Shown: positions 1-12,104, numbered from the stretch's first letter. The stretch: 64,000 nt of DNA from Chamaecrista fasciculata (GCA_003254925.1 QANZ01001255.1:22856-86855); one strand, 5' to 3'. Numbers and translations are program-made. Notes: a model not told the origin generated them from the letters alone.

Positions 1-1457
1 TTCCACCTCCGCCTTCACTGGGTAGAAATTATTTTTTATTTAGAATAGCTTTTTATTATCATGAATGTCATATCTCATGATTAAATGATCATCTTACTTA
101 TCAGGTCATGTATAGATGACAAAAGCCTTCACTGCAATATTTTTTCTTTTTTTAAAAACATTTTGTTGATTGTTACTTAGCTGAACCTCTGAAATTGAAA
201 TTGAGAGATCTTGTGTTTACTTCATTACCAATACCATTGTAGTATGTTTTCTTTGGTTCTACAAATTTTCGAGCTAATAATATTTTTGTTCTGCATCTAC
301 TGCCATTTGCTAAGATCCCATGTGACAAGTTCCACAGTTGTTATGTCTATCTATGCGTTAATTACCATGACATACAAATTAGACTAACATTTTAATCACT
401 ACTTGTAAGTAAGTAAATAAATTATTACTAAACTAGATATGACTATGTTATATGTAGCTTGAGCTTTTCAATAATCATGTACAAGAAAACTTTAATTTGG
501 CCATGATTAAATTATTTATAAAAGTACATATTAAAATGAAAAACAAAAAAACCATAGATTATGTATTTCAGTTATGCATAAAAATGGTTGGTGAATACTT
601 TATAGCTGTTTAAACTGATGCTTAACAAGCATTTTCTTGGAACATGTTTCCATGTTTGGAATTCTTTTCGTAATTTCCCAAACATGTTTGCTTATAAATT
701 TCTGATGTGTTTTTTTACAGAATCTTCTAATATATCTTATAGTGCTTCTTATACCTCTAATACATTGAACTTGTTATTTGCGAGGCAGAATTTAAGCGCG
801 ATTTTGAAATGATGATGATTAGTATTTGTAAAGGGAATCATCATTATTACATGTTGCTCAGATTGTTTCATAATTCTTAAGCATGAATTTAGTTCTGCTA
901 TGGAAGTTGGTCCTTGATTGTGGTAGACCTAGGAACTATTGGTACAAAGCTACTATATGGATCAAGTATGCTGATCCACATTTGAATGGTTATTTCTAGT
1001 ATTCTTTCATGTTTTAAAATTGATTTTTCTTGTGAATACATTAGTAGAGCCTTCTTGTTGTATCAAAATTGTGTACAGAAGAGGAATGACCTTGAACTTA
1101 TTTTCCATGCATGATGTTGCAGGCATCATCAATGAAACGAGATACATGAAAGCATAAATAGTTACTTTTTGCTATGTTTTATGAGGCTTATACTATGATA
1201 CGCAGTTTGTTAATCCACGTTAATTACTATATATTTGTGGCTGTGGTTTAGTTAGCCATTGTCACGTAAGAACCACGGAAAATGCTGGGTGGCTATATCA
1301 GTAGATTTGAAATTAGAAGGTTCTATTGATGATACAACTTGGAACAACATGGGTATTCCTTTGCAAGAACATTCTATAATCTATGGATGCTATCTAGCTT
1401 TATTGGTGTTTATGAATTAATAAAATGCGTGCAACGAACGCACGTAAACTCCACTAG
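1..1457 (+). mobile_element. Helitron-like element, 3' part (5' end outside or unrecognised)
   Basis: The right end has the three signs of a Helitron 3' terminus: a short GC-rich hairpin (1426-1446, stem CGTGC / GCACG, extended by T-A and one G-T pair), a 7-base spacer, then CTAG (1454-1457) followed directly by host T. Helitrons end in CTRR, insert between A and T, and make no target duplication. No TC-start terminus was found upstream, so the left limit is unknown. The interior is AT-rich with no long ORF; only short splice-like and coding-like scraps are visible. The family assignment rests on terminus structure alone. Confidence 0.5.
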
Positions 1458-1458
1458 T

Positions 1459-1570
1459 ATAAAATAAATAATGAGTATACCTCAGGCCGGACTGGTCTAC
1501 AAGTACTAGACCCGGGACCGGCCAGATCTAAGACTCAGACTGGCACAGATCGGATTTTGTTCACCCCTAG
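1459..1570. mobile_element. Fragment of GGGCC-rich hAT-like terminal sequence
   Basis: A GC-rich patch (CCCGGGACCGGCC, ending TTGTTCACCCCTAG) resembles the right end of the element at 11470-17435, which ends CGTGTACACCCCT. The left half is missing; it abuts the Helitron end, so it may have been cut by that insertion. Confidence 0.35.
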
Positions 1571-2875
1571 TCAATGGCTTCAACTGGATAAATAAAGAAC
1601 TCATCAAATTTAACCTATATTTCTGATTTCATCACATTTGAGTTTGAAACAAAAGAAATATGACCATATTCAATGATTAGGAACCAATTACGAAACTCAC
1701 TAAAGACCAACACTAAACAAAAGCAACTTCTTTCTCTCTCTCTTGAAGTTGCTTTTGTTTAATTCAATTATAATCTTAATTTATTTTTTATTTTTACGTT
1801 TTGATCCTATTATATAAGGAAAATGACCTTAATGTACAAAACTAAAACTTTTGGGGGACGAAAGTTTATTTTTCTTTTTTGAAAAAATGGATGGAAAACG
1901 TTTGAGGGACCAATTGTGCCAAGTTTTGGAAAACTGAGGGATCAATATGGAACAAAAAATAACTGAGGGACCAATTTGGAACATTGAGCATAACTGAGGG
2001 ACCAAAATAGAACTTTGGCTATGTTTTATTTATCCAGTCATGTGCCACGTGTTCAATCCAGAAAAAAAAATTGACACAGGAAAAAAAAATTGACACGTCA
2101 GCATTTTCTGTCCACATAATTAATGGAGTCAAACTTTCGGGTAAAATTGACACCAATGTTTCACATTGGGAGCATAACTGAAAATGACCCCAAACGTTAG
2201 GGGCACCAAAGGGTCTTTTGTCTTTATTTAATTTTAGTTTCAGGTTTAGAAGGTTTGGAGTGTCGGGGTAGGTGATGTATTGTTAAAAGGCGGAACACAC
2301 ATTGTTCGTGTGTGCCAAGTTTTACAAATTCATAGGCAGGATTTTCGCTTCTGTAAGATTTGTTATATAAATTATAGATGATAATATCATTTATGTAAAT
2401 TTAGTTTAACATACAATTTCTTTTAGGTGTAGGCTTAGAGTGTGAGATTTTCCTTGCATTTCGTGCCGGTAACGTGTGTAGGCTTTTGGTTGTGACATAA
2501 TAAGTGAGTTCATAAAAAGAAAAAAAATTGTATTTTTTATTTTTTAAAGAATCTTCAGTTTGTGATTTAAAAAATATTTTTCTTTCTCTGCCAATGGACT
2601 AATTATTATATGGATGAGAGAGAAATCAGTTATATCTATTGTCGAGATATGAGATAATGGTAAAAATCAAACAAAATCTTATTTTGAATTAACAGTGAAA
2701 CAAATGATAAAATTTAAAAAGCAAAACAAAAAAAAAAGGTTTAAGAACCAAATCGAAAATTGCCTTACAGTTTAAGAACCCAAAATAAAGTTTTGACCTT
2801 TTCAAATATAATATAGATACAATATGGTCCCAAAATTAAAGTTTTGACCTTTTCAAATAAAGTTTTACCTTATAA
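1571..2875. other. Intergenic AT-rich DNA with MITE fragments
   Basis: No gene seen. 1840-2040 has repeated 'gagggaccaa' phrases typical of degraded foldback MITEs. About 2140-2225 closely matches the right terminal repeat of the element at 25417-25992 (AACGTTAGGGGCAC then GGGT.TTTTG), so it is a half-copy of that family. 2226-2875 shows only AT-rich sequence. Confidence 0.5.
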
Positions 2876-2884
2876 TTTATTTTA

Positions 2885-3304
2885 GGTCAAAATGTGCTTT
2901 AGGTCCATAACTTTTGCTCACGTATCAATTTTGTCTCAAAAATTTTTTTTACACTTTTGATCCAATATCTTTTAGTTAGGTTGCAAATTTGGTCTTGTGT
3001 CACTTTTGGTACCACATCTTTTAATCAAGTTACAGAATTTGTCACATATCTTTGCAAAAAGTTCCACAATGACACCTGATCCAAAGATATATGGGTCTAA
3101 TTTTACACTTGACCCAAAGATATGAGACCAACATGACCAAAAGATATGACACCAATTCTACAATCTGACTCAACCAAAAGTACAACATGAGACCAAATTT
3201 GCAATATCAACAAAAGATATAGCACAAAAAATGCAACAAAAAAGTGATAAGATCAAATTAAGAGTTGGAAAAAAAAGTTATGGGATCAAAAGTACATTTT
3301 GGTC
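2885..3304. mobile_element. Foldback MITE, Mutator-like, copy A of the GGTCAAAGTGCAC family
   Basis: Inverted ends (GGTCAAAATGTGCTTT at left; complement GACCAAAATGTACTTT at right) enclose 420 bp without coding capacity. A perfect 9-bp duplication TTTATTTTA flanks it (2876-2884 and 3305-3313), which indicates Mutator-superfamily mobilisation. Other copies lie at 10364-10723, 28250-28635 and 46361-46804. It lies just upstream of the LRR kinase 5'UTR. Confidence 0.75.
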
Positions 3305-3419
3305 TTTATTTTATAGATTTTTTTTTAAATTGAAAATTACAATCTATCAGTAAACGCAGTTTCCCTAAAAGCGAAGTTGTCTTTGAAAAGTCTCTCACTT
3401 TTTTTTTGGTTATTGCGGT

Positions 3420-3666
3420 TTTGCCTCTTGTTCATGCAACACCAACCTACCTAATAATTCTCTCATTTTTTGTCTCTCTCTTTCAGATTCTTCCTCATTC
3501 GCCATTCTCACTCTGCATTCTGCTATGCTACTTTCTCCTCACGATTTTCAACTTCCTCTCCGCTTTTCACTCTGAAAACGACAACAACTTTGTGGGGTTT
3601 GGGCTTCTTCTTCTTCTTCATGCCTATATGCTTCGTCATTCAACTTCACTGGATTTCAGTTACGAG
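3420..3666 (+). other. Probable non-coding first exon (5'UTR) of the LRR receptor kinase
   Basis: A pyrimidine-rich leader typical of plant 5'UTRs ends at a good donor (TACGAG|GTAGGTTTTC, GT at 3667). The best acceptor before the start codon is CTCACTCGCAG at 4128, giving a leader intron 3667-4128. The transcription start is not defined; no convincing TATA box was identified. Confidence 0.45.
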
Positions 3667-4181
3667 GTAGGTTTTCTTTTGCTTACTTATTCTTCTCTCT
3701 ATTTTCCCCTTATTTTAATTTCCGGCAACTAAACCCTTCTTTGCATTTCAGTGATGTACTTAGGTTTATGGTCATATGATTCAGTAGAACTTCAATTTTG
3801 TTGAGGTTTTAGTTCAATTCGAGGGCTAAAGTGCTATTCGGACTGCATTTTTTCTCTGTTTGGTATTTCCTGTGCCTGCATTGTCTTTAAGCCATAGTGT
3901 TCAAGGTTCTTACGTTTTAGTTTGTCGATTGGAAGTAGGAAGGATACAATTGGTGTTTTATAAGAGTCAATTAAGCTAAAAGTACATAGATGGGAGATCC
4001 CTTTGGTTCTTAGTTTGTATGAGATATACCAACTACTTAATAATAGTTTTAAAATCCTGAATTGGGTTGTAATTTTGCTGTGAACTTTATTATAGTTCCA
4101 ATGTGGTTACTCACTCACTCACTCGCAGTATTTTATGCCCATCTTGTTTTGATGCTTGGAGTAGGAGCTACCGGGGGAGGA

Positions 4182-7100
4182 ATGCAGGTACACTGTTTGA
4201 TGATATTCTTCTTCTGGTTGACTGCATTGGGGAATCCAGATATTGATGCATTACTTGAACTGAAGAAGAGCATTCAGAATGATCCTTCTGGCATAGTTGT
4301 TAATTCTTGGGACTCCAGGTCTCTAGCTTCCGATGGATGCCCGAAGAATTGGTATGGGATATTATGTACTGAAGGCAATATCATATCAATCACTCTGGAT
4401 AATGCTGGTTTGGTTGGAGACTTTAATTTCCATGCTATTAATGGCCTTAAAATGCTTCGGAACTTGTCAGTTACGAACAACCAATTCACAGGAAGTGTCT
4501 TACATTTCAGTCCAATGGAATCACTTGAATCACTTGATCTATCCCTCAACAAGTTTCAAGGGTTGGTGCCCTCTGACCTGCTTGAATTACATAATTTAGT
4601 GTATCTGAATCTTTCTTCAAATCAATTCGAAGGAACTCTTCCTGCTGGCTTCAACAAACTTGAGCAGTTGAAGTATTTAGATTTTCACTCTAATAGCTTC
4701 TCTGGGGATATTATGGGCATTTTATCTCATATGGGCAGTGTGGTTCATGTTGACCTAAGCAATAACAGGTTTTCTGGTTCACTGGATTTAGGACTTGGTA
4801 ACAACTCCTTTCTCTCCTCGATTAAATATTTAAATATTAGCCACAATTCCTTGGTTGGCCAGCTGTTTGCTCATGATGGGATGCCGTACCTCGACAACTT
4901 GGAGGTCTTTGATGCTAGTTCTAACCAGTTAGTGGATAATATACCTTCCTTCTCATTTGTGGTATCTCTACGGATTCTTCGGCTAGAATGCAACAAGTTA
5001 TCTGGTTCTCTCCCAGAAGGTTTACTGAAAGAGAGTTCAATGATGTTGTCTGAGTTGGATCTTAGTCAAAACAAGATTGAAGGTAGTTTGACTCTGTTTT
5101 CTTACTTGAACACCAAATAATATTCTAATTTTGAAGTTGAACATGTTTCCATTTATCGAATAGCCATAAGCCTATACTCATGGTGCTTTGAGTCTGATTG
5201 TTATATATTTGTAGCTATTGAGTCTCCTAACTTATCATAATGCACAAATAAAGCCATTATCAGCATAAAACAATATTTTTGGTCATTGAACCTTCAAATT
5301 TGTATTTGCAACAGTATTATGCAATTCAGCCCCTTCTGGCTGGAAGAATCTTTTTTAACTTTCATTTCGTGGGAAAGAATGATAATATCAAATCTGATCT
5401 TTCTAGGAAGAATGTCTGTTGAAAGAGATGTTGTTCTTGATCTGGGCAGGCACAATTAAGAAAATGCAACGTTCTTAAACTAATTATTTGTAATAATGTA
5501 TATAAATTTTTGCAGAAGCTTGATATCTTGTTAATTTTGTCATCTTCCTTTCTATCACATTATTCAACATTTTTGTTTATTTATCGATTCTATTCATTAG
5601 TTGTTAGTCTTACATATTATACAGGTTTACATTTGGAGAAAGCTTAAATGCAGTGTTTGAGGTTTGCTTTTAGGTTCTCTGGGAAAACAGGACATAAGGA
5701 TATTTTTCACAATTTAGCACTAAAAGTGATTCTTTTCAGAAGCATAAACGAGCTTTGCTTGAGTTTTCTCCTTAAAATATTGGTTGATTGCTCAAACTAG
5801 TCCTATATCTATGCCCCTTATTTTATTTTGGTCCATTATGTTTCTGAAGTTTCGAATTGGTCCTATTTGTTTGCAACTTGTTTCAAATTGGTTGACATTT
5901 GGTTTTGTTAAATTTCCGTTAAATGATGATGTGGCACTCCGAAGTGGCCTTTTCTCTCTCCTAATTAGCCCTCTCTCTCCTGAATGGCCCACATCTCTCT
6001 TCTTCGTCACCCCCCTCTCAATCTCTCTCTCCGTTGCATCCTTCTTCTTTTTCTCCTCTTCCTATTTCTGCCATTGTTATTGGAGAGGGAGAGATTGAGA
6101 ATAAATAAAAGGGCGGCCAAGTGCACGAGACTCCCACTAAGTGGGGTCTGGGGAGGGTCAAGATGTACGCAGCCTTACCCCTGCTTTACAGAGAGGCTGT
6201 TTTTAAGATTTGAACCCGTGACCTCTTGGTTTCCAGGAAGCAACCTTACCGTTGCGCCAAGGCTCACCCTCTTAAAAAAAAAAGAAAGAAAGAAATAGAG
6301 AGAGATCCTATCCTTGTAGGAGGAGGAAGAAGAAAAAGAAAAAGAAAGTTTAGAAATAGAGAGACTGAGAGAGATATAATAAAGTTGAGAGAGAGAAGAA
6401 GCAACCGTAGTCGGAGAGAGAGTGGATTCAGAGAAAGAGAGGAAAATGAAGAAGAGAAGAGAGAGAGATAGAGATGAAGGCCACCAAGGAGAGAGAGGGC
6501 CAATTAGGAGAGAGAAAATGCCACATTACAGTGCCACATCATCATTTAACTGAAACATTAACGGAACCTAGTGTCATAATCAATTTGAAACAAGTTCCAT
6601 AGGTATAGGACCAATTTAAAACTTCTGAAACATCTTGGATCAAAATAAAATCATGGGGATAGATATTAGATCAATTTAAGCATTCAATGTAAAATATTTG
6701 AGCTATTTCAATGTTCCATTTTCCTTGCCTTCTCTTCCTTTATGATTATTAAGATAACCTTTTCTTCTCTGCAGGTCCCATTGGAAGCATTACCTCTTTA
6801 ACTCTGAAGAGGCTTAATTTATCCTCAAATAAGCTGTCAGGACCTTTACCTTTTAAGGTAGGATACTGTGCCATAATAGATTTAAGTAATAACATGCTGT
6901 CAGGTGACTTGTCGAGGATAAAGTTTTGGGGTAATTATGTTGAGGTAGTTCAATTGAGTTCAAACGCATTAACAGGAATGCTGCCAAATCAAACTTCCCA
7001 GTTTTTAAGGTTGACTAGACTTGAGATATCCAATAACTCATTGGAGGGTGCCCTCCCGCCAGTCTTGGGATCATACCCAGAACTAAAAGAGATTGATCTT

Positions 7101-9953
7101 AGCTTCAACCTTCTTTCTGGGTCCCTCCTTCCAAGCTTTTTTGCCTCAACCAAATTGACCAAACTTAACCTCTCGCACAACAAGATTTCTGGGTCAATAT
7201 CTATACAAGAAGTCCGAGATAACCCACTAGTTGGAAATTCTGGTCTGGTGTCTCTTGATCTTTCATTCAACAACTTGAGTGGGCTTTTACCACCAGAAAT
7301 AAGTAGGCTTCACAATTTGGAAAGTCTCGATCTATGTAATAACCAATTTGAAGGTACTATTCCTAATGAACTTCCAGATGAACTGAGAGAATTCAATGTG
7401 TCCTTCAATAACTTTTCAGGTGCTGTGCCTGGTAAATTGATGAAGTTTCCAGAATCAGCATTTCATCCAGGAAACTCTTTGCTGATATTTTCACATTCGC
7501 CTATAACACCAAAAGATGTTGCTGACCTAGGTCAGAGCGGACAGGGGCCACATATGAAATCCACAACTAGGATTGCTTTGTTTGCAAGTTTGGTTTCTGG
7601 TGCGTTTGTGATGGCTGTTGTGGTTATAACAATTTATTATAAGGTTCACTGTCAAAATCAAACAACATCTGAAGAAAGTAGAGACAAAAATGTTGCCCAA
7701 GAAAGTTCTTTGGCATCTTCTGGTAGAGAAGTACCTAACAGAAAAGTAGAAGTTATATCTTCGTCAAATTTGTATCCTAATCCTAAACCATCATTCCAAA
7801 AGGGATCTGCTGATGATGCCATGGTAAAGACAACAAAAGATTTTGACTCTTCTGAATTTGTTAAGAATGATGAAGGAATATCTTCTCCAATGTCTTTTTT
7901 ATCAGCTTCAAATCCTTCATCTTCTAGAAGCCATCCATTCGAGAATTTCAATGCCCTCAAAATATGCTCCCCAGAAAAATCAGTTGGAGATTTGAATCTA
8001 TTTGATGGATCTTTGGAGCTCACTGCAGAAGAATTTTCAAGTGCTACAGCAGAAGTTATTGGTAGGAGCTGTCATGGAGCACTATACAAAGCTACACTTA
8101 ACTCTGGTCATGTATTGGCTGTCAAAATGCTAAAGGATGGAATAGCTAAAAATAAAAAGGAGTTTGCAAGGGAAGTTAGAAAACTTGGGACTATCAAGCA
8201 TCCGAGTTTGGTTTCTCTTCAGGGATACTACTTGGGTCCCAAGGAGAGTGACAAATTCATTATATCCAATTTTATCAATGCACAATCTTTGGACTTCTGT
8301 CTTCATGGTAAGATTCTGAATATTTTTTTTAATCTATATGTTTGTATATAACATGCTGATTCTGCTGCACTTCTGTTGAAGAATCATGGGGAAATAAAGA
8401 AAATGAATAATTTCATTTACTACTTTATCAAGTCTTTGTGACCTCAGAGTCAAAACTTCACATGGAATGAGGTCTCTGTTGATGAACTAGAATACTGCTC
8501 ACAGTTCAATTAGAAGATTAAGTTTGCAATTAATATATTTATTTTACAATGAATATTTTAGTCTATGTTGCAATGAATGATTGCTACTGCTCTTGGATAA
8601 TGATTTGAGGTTAATACATTTAGTGAAGATGCAAGTGAAACTAGATTTTTTTTTTCTTTTTGCCAAACATTCCTGCAGATGCATCAAAGAAAAGGTACAA
8701 TCTGGAAATCATGAACGAAATAGATGCCACACTATTCTGGCTTTTCAAATATCTTTGTGTAAGATTTATTTGCCTGTCTCAACATAGTAAAATAATCCTA
8801 AATATGATTGTTAGAGATGTAGGAATTAGTTATTCTTGTTTGATAGTTTAAACTTATCGGAGGATTGGTTTGTTAATATGGTATTAATTAGCTGTTTTCA
8901 ACCAGGCGTTGAAGTGTTATAGTATGATTATTTCGACCTCCATATTTCAATGTCAATGATGTGAGAGGGCATATTAGAGATTAAAATCTATTTTTGGCCA
9001 TTCACTCAATGTTTTAGACTCTAGGTTGAAATGGTTCTTTGACCTGATTTATGTGGTTTATCCAAACATTTTATGCATCCCATATTTGTTAATTTAATCA
9101 GCTGGAGCCGCTTAACTATTACTTCAAAGATTCTGTTTATATTATTATGCTATTTGAGAGTGAATTTCCTTGTATTTGAATTTTGAAGAGAATGATATTC
9201 TTTAAGTCTCTTAACAAGTTAGGATCGGTTCTGTCATGTAGGTCTTAATCACTTAACATCTACCATGGAATCTCCAAATGCATGGAAACTTTTTTATTTG
9301 ATAGTTCCTATTGTTATTTTTGCTATTATTATTTTAATTAAATAATTAATTTTTTATTGGTTGAGGCAGAGGGAAGAAGTGTTCATCCGATGTCTCTTGA
9401 TGAAAGGCTCAGGGTGGCTGTAGCTGTGGCGCAATGTTTGAATTACCTTCATAATGAGAAAGCCATACCACATGGCAATCTCAAATCCACAAACATTCTA
9501 CTTGAATCTCCTAACCGAAACGTACTTCTCACTGATTACAGCCTGCATCGGATACTAACTGCTGCCGGTACAGCCGAGCAAGTTCTAAATGCGGGTGCTC
9601 TTGGGTACCGGCCTCCCGAGTTCGCTAGCTCAAGCAAACCATGCCCGTCCTTGAAGAGCGATGTGTATGCGTTTGGGGTTATCTTGTTAGAGCTCCTAAC
9701 AGGAAAAGGTTCTGGAGACATTGTTTCAGGAATCCCTGGGTTGGTTGATCTTGTTGAATGGGTGAGGTTTTTGGCACACGAGAATCGTGCCGGCGAGTGC
9801 TTTGACAGGCTGCTATTGGACAAGCATGGCGGGGCAGAACAACTGCCAAGACCTCTTGATGATATGCTGAAGGTTGCACTTAGATGCATCCTTCCAGCAT
9901 CCGAGAGGCCTGACATGAAAACAGTTTTCGAAGATCTTTCAACAATAAGATAA
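4182..9953 (+). CDS. LRR receptor-like (pseudo)kinase, At2g27060-type
   Basis: Coding exons are 4182-5082, 6775-8307 and 9370-9953; phases join exactly and give 1005 aa. The start at 4182 was chosen because it opens a signal peptide (MQVHCLMIFFFWLTALG) right before the LRR N-cap (DIDALLELKK, then C-P-NWYGILC). Order: signal peptide 1-17, LRR ectodomain to about 540, transmembrane segment about 567-590, Ser-rich juxtamembrane stretch, kinase-like domain about 725-1000. The VAIK lysine is present (AVKML, K751), but the catalytic HRD is HGN (846-848) and DFG is DYS (867-869), so phosphotransfer is unlikely. The family sits in the plasma membrane and is thought to signal through partner kinases. 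The protein matches my memory of At2g27060 and its soybean homologues across the whole length. The exon 4 acceptor (GAGGCAG at 9369) is the only in-phase choice nearby. Both coding introns and the frame look intact. Confidence 0.9.
5782..6689. mobile_element. Long-arm foldback element (Mutator-like) inside the LRR kinase intron
   Basis: A perfect 9-bp duplication TAAAATATT (5773-5781, 6690-6698) flanks imperfect inverted ends (GGTTGATTGCTCAA / complement CATTGAATGCTTAA). The arms pair for several hundred bases: TGATGATGTGGCACT with CTCTCTCCTAATT at left matches the complement of the right arm. Low-complexity CT (left) and GA (right) tracts fill the arms. There is no transposase. An Au-like SINE interrupts the centre. 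Confidence 0.75.
6106..6271 (-). mobile_element. Au-like SINE (tRNA-derived)
   Basis: Read on the minus strand it starts GAGGGTGAGCCTTGGCGCAA, has a pol III A box TGGCGCAACGG (6249-6259), a B-box-like GGTTCAAATCT, the internal phrase GGTAAGGCTGCGTACA, and ends GGCCGCCC followed by a T run. This is the architecture and sequence of the Au SINE family described from grasses and other angiosperms. It lies at the centre of the foldback element, antisense to the host gene. Confidence 0.8.
8308..9369 (+). other. Intron 2 of the LRR kinase coding region
   Basis: Donor CATG|GTAAGATT and acceptor GAGGCAG|AGGG keep phase 1 across the join. The 1062 bp are AT-rich; no repeat or ORF of note was recognised. 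Confidence 0.8.
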
Positions 9954-10092
9954 AAGTATCTTACCATAATGACCTTATGATCATTAACACCATTATCCCT
10001 AGAGGTTTCGTTTGTTTGTGCTATATTTTGTTCATAATTTTTTGTCCATTTGTGAGAACTCTTCCCTAAGCAGTGTGGCAGGTCAGCTTAGA

Positions 10093-10098
10093 AATAAA
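10093..10098 (+). terminator. Candidate polyadenylation signal of the LRR kinase
   Basis: AATAAA occurs about 140 bp after the stop codon at 9953, in T-rich sequence. 9954-10353 is the likely 3'UTR and flank. Confidence 0.4.
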
Positions 10099-10363
10099 GT
10101 TCTTTGGAGGTAAATTCATTTTTTTTCAACCATTGAGAGGGCAGATTGTATATTGTTTGAAATTCAGTTACATCATCTGGAAAATCATATTGCTAATCCT
10201 AGAGATTTACTGAGAATCGATTCTCACTCTAATATTTTTTAGACTCTGTAATGCAAAATAGAGCAGGTGGTGCAGTGATAGCAATGATGGCCCTTCTTAG
10301 GGGAACATTTATCATCATCTGTGGAGCTATCTTAGCCTAGCTTGCTAGTTATATTTTGTTATA

Positions 10364-10723
10364 GGCCAAAGTGCACTTTTTGTCCCATGACTTTTTTTGT
10401 TGCACTTTTGGTTTCATATCTTTGGGTCATGTTGCAGAATCAGTCCCATATATTTTGGTTAAGTTGCATAATTGGTCCCATATATTCGCGTCAGGTGTAG
10501 AATCAGTCTCGTATCTTTGGATTAGGTGAGACTAACGGTGAAATTTTTTGCAAAGATATGAGACCAATTTTGCAACCTAATCAAAAGATATAAGATCAAA
10601 TGTGATACAGGACCAAATTTGCAACTTTTTGCAAAGTTATGGGATTAAAAGTGCAACAAAAGAAGTTATGGGACCAAATTGAGACCTGATCCAAAGTTAT
10701 GAGACCAAAAATGCACTTTGACC
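10364..10723. mobile_element. Foldback MITE, Mutator-like, copy B of the GGTCAAAGTGCAC family
   Basis: Ends GGCCAAAGTGCACTTTT (left) and complement GGTCAAAGTGCATTTTT (right) enclose 360 bp. A perfect 10-bp duplication TTTTGTTATA flanks it (10354-10363, 10724-10733). No coding capacity. Confidence 0.8.
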
Positions 10724-10733
10724 TTTTGTTATA

Positions 10734-11175
10734 TTTCATCATCTGAACTAGGCTATGTGTGGCTTTTTGAGGTTGAGCATCTTGTATCCAAATGCTTGAT
10801 GTATTAAGATAATAAAGTTTTAAATTTTGAGGCTACATGACTCACTCTTGTTTATAATTGTCTATCTTTATTTTTATTTCTTGTTGGGATGTCACACAGC
10901 CCAACCCAATTCATCATCAATGTAACCTAGTATGCAAACTTCTCTAGATATATTCATTGAGTGAGTCTATGCTAATAATGGACAAAATAAACAAATGAAG
11001 AAATTCAAATATTAAAATACCGTATTCTTTTTAATTTTTGAAGCCGATCAGAATGTTTAAAAATGCGTAGAAATTAAAGTAGAATCATCTTTTTATAACA
11101 TTTCAATTACAAGATACATAAGAATAAAATAAATAAAGCAAAAGAACAAAACGTTACGAACAATAGAAAAAAACG
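10734..11175. other. Intergenic AT-rich DNA
   Basis: Nothing recognised beyond a possible alternative downstream poly(A) motif AATAAA near 10811. Confidence 0.4.
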
Positions 11176-11440
11176 CCAACGTCTCAAATTGGTCCCTTTG
11201 GGGTAGGTTTTAAATCGGTGTCTTTCATTTGTTTTAAATTGGTCTTATATGTTTTGGTGATGTTTCAAATTTGTTCCAAAAATACTCTTGAGACGCGATT
11301 TGACCTTATTTGCTAATGATCTTAATTGGTTAGAGAAAAAAAGAAAACTCTTCAAGAGTTAATGCATAACTTTAAATTCGTCGCATTCGGACTTTAAACG
11401 AGAGAGATATGACCAATTTCACTTGTTCGATTGTAAAACG
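11176..11440. repeat. Truncated foldback MITE (left end plus centre)
   Basis: The left end GTCTCAAATTGG and a centre (GATTTGACC, TGCTAATGATC, GAGATATGACC) match the family whose other end lies at 19115-19358. Because the centre is present at both places, these are two truncated copies rather than one element simply split by insertion. Confidence 0.5.
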
Positions 11441-11624
11441 TAGGTGGATATACAAGACCCGGTCCAGTCAGGGGGTGTTCGGGCCGGGTTCGAGTCTATC
11501 TTTTCTAGACCCGGCCCGACTTGGGGTATGTTCATTTTTTTTTTTAATTTTTTTATTTTTTACTATATATATATATTTATATTTTCTACTACTAAATATT
11601 TTTTTAATTGTAATAAATACATAT

Positions 11625-12104
11625 TGATACATCACTATTTGGGCGTACGCCTAAGTAACCCTCGAACCGGGCCCCTCCAAACCTAACAAGGTGCACTGGA
11701 ACCATTCGAGTGCCCATCTGAACATTAGAGGCATCCGTGCTCCGCCTTGGGTCACAGCGCGCGCCTCCGGACTAACGCAGTCACCCACGGCTGCCTTGTC
11801 CCGCAAACTTCGCTGAGGGAAATCGTGGGTCACGACCTTAGTCACACCCACGATCTCCAGTTTCCTGGCGCCCGCCAAGCGAGACGACACGCAATCACCC
11901 ACGATTGCCTTGCTCCGCAAATCTCGGTCTCCATCACCTCCGCTGGTGGAGATCGTGTCTGGCTACGTGGTGCGCCCCGCGCGCTGACCACCTCTCTCCC
12001 CCTGCTCTATAAATAGAGCTCCACTCAACAGTTTAAGGTTAGCTCCACTCTCGCAGCCTACATCCGTTGAACTAGGTAAGTGCAGCCCATTTTCTAGTTT
12101 ATCA
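11625..12104 (+). mobile_element. Solo LTR of the Tat family
   Basis: A 480-bp LTR begins TGATACATCACTATTTGGGC and ends CTAGTTTATCA, with a perfect 5-bp duplication CATAT (11620-11624, 12105-12109). A TATA motif CTATAAATAG lies near 12005. It is shorter than and clearly diverged from the 605-bp LTRs. It was left by recombination between the LTRs of a former full element. Confidence 0.85.

Larger units (their letters stand above)
5083..6774 (+). other. Intron 1 of the LRR kinase coding region, expanded by a MITE
   Basis: Donor GAAG|GTAGTT and acceptor TTCTCTGCAG|GTCC rebuild an uninterrupted glycine codon and LRR. Of 1692 bp, 908 belong to one foldback element that itself holds a SINE; the rest is AT-rich with nothing further seen. 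Confidence 0.85.

Noticed and set aside
3406-3732. 108-aa ORF upstream of the LRR kinase
   Set aside because: Hydrophobic, low-complexity translation of a pyrimidine-rich leader; better explained as 5'UTR exon plus start of the leader intron.
6226-6503. Arg/Glu-rich ORFs in the LRR kinase intron
   Set aside because: GA-rich low-complexity arm of the foldback element translated; no start context or homology.
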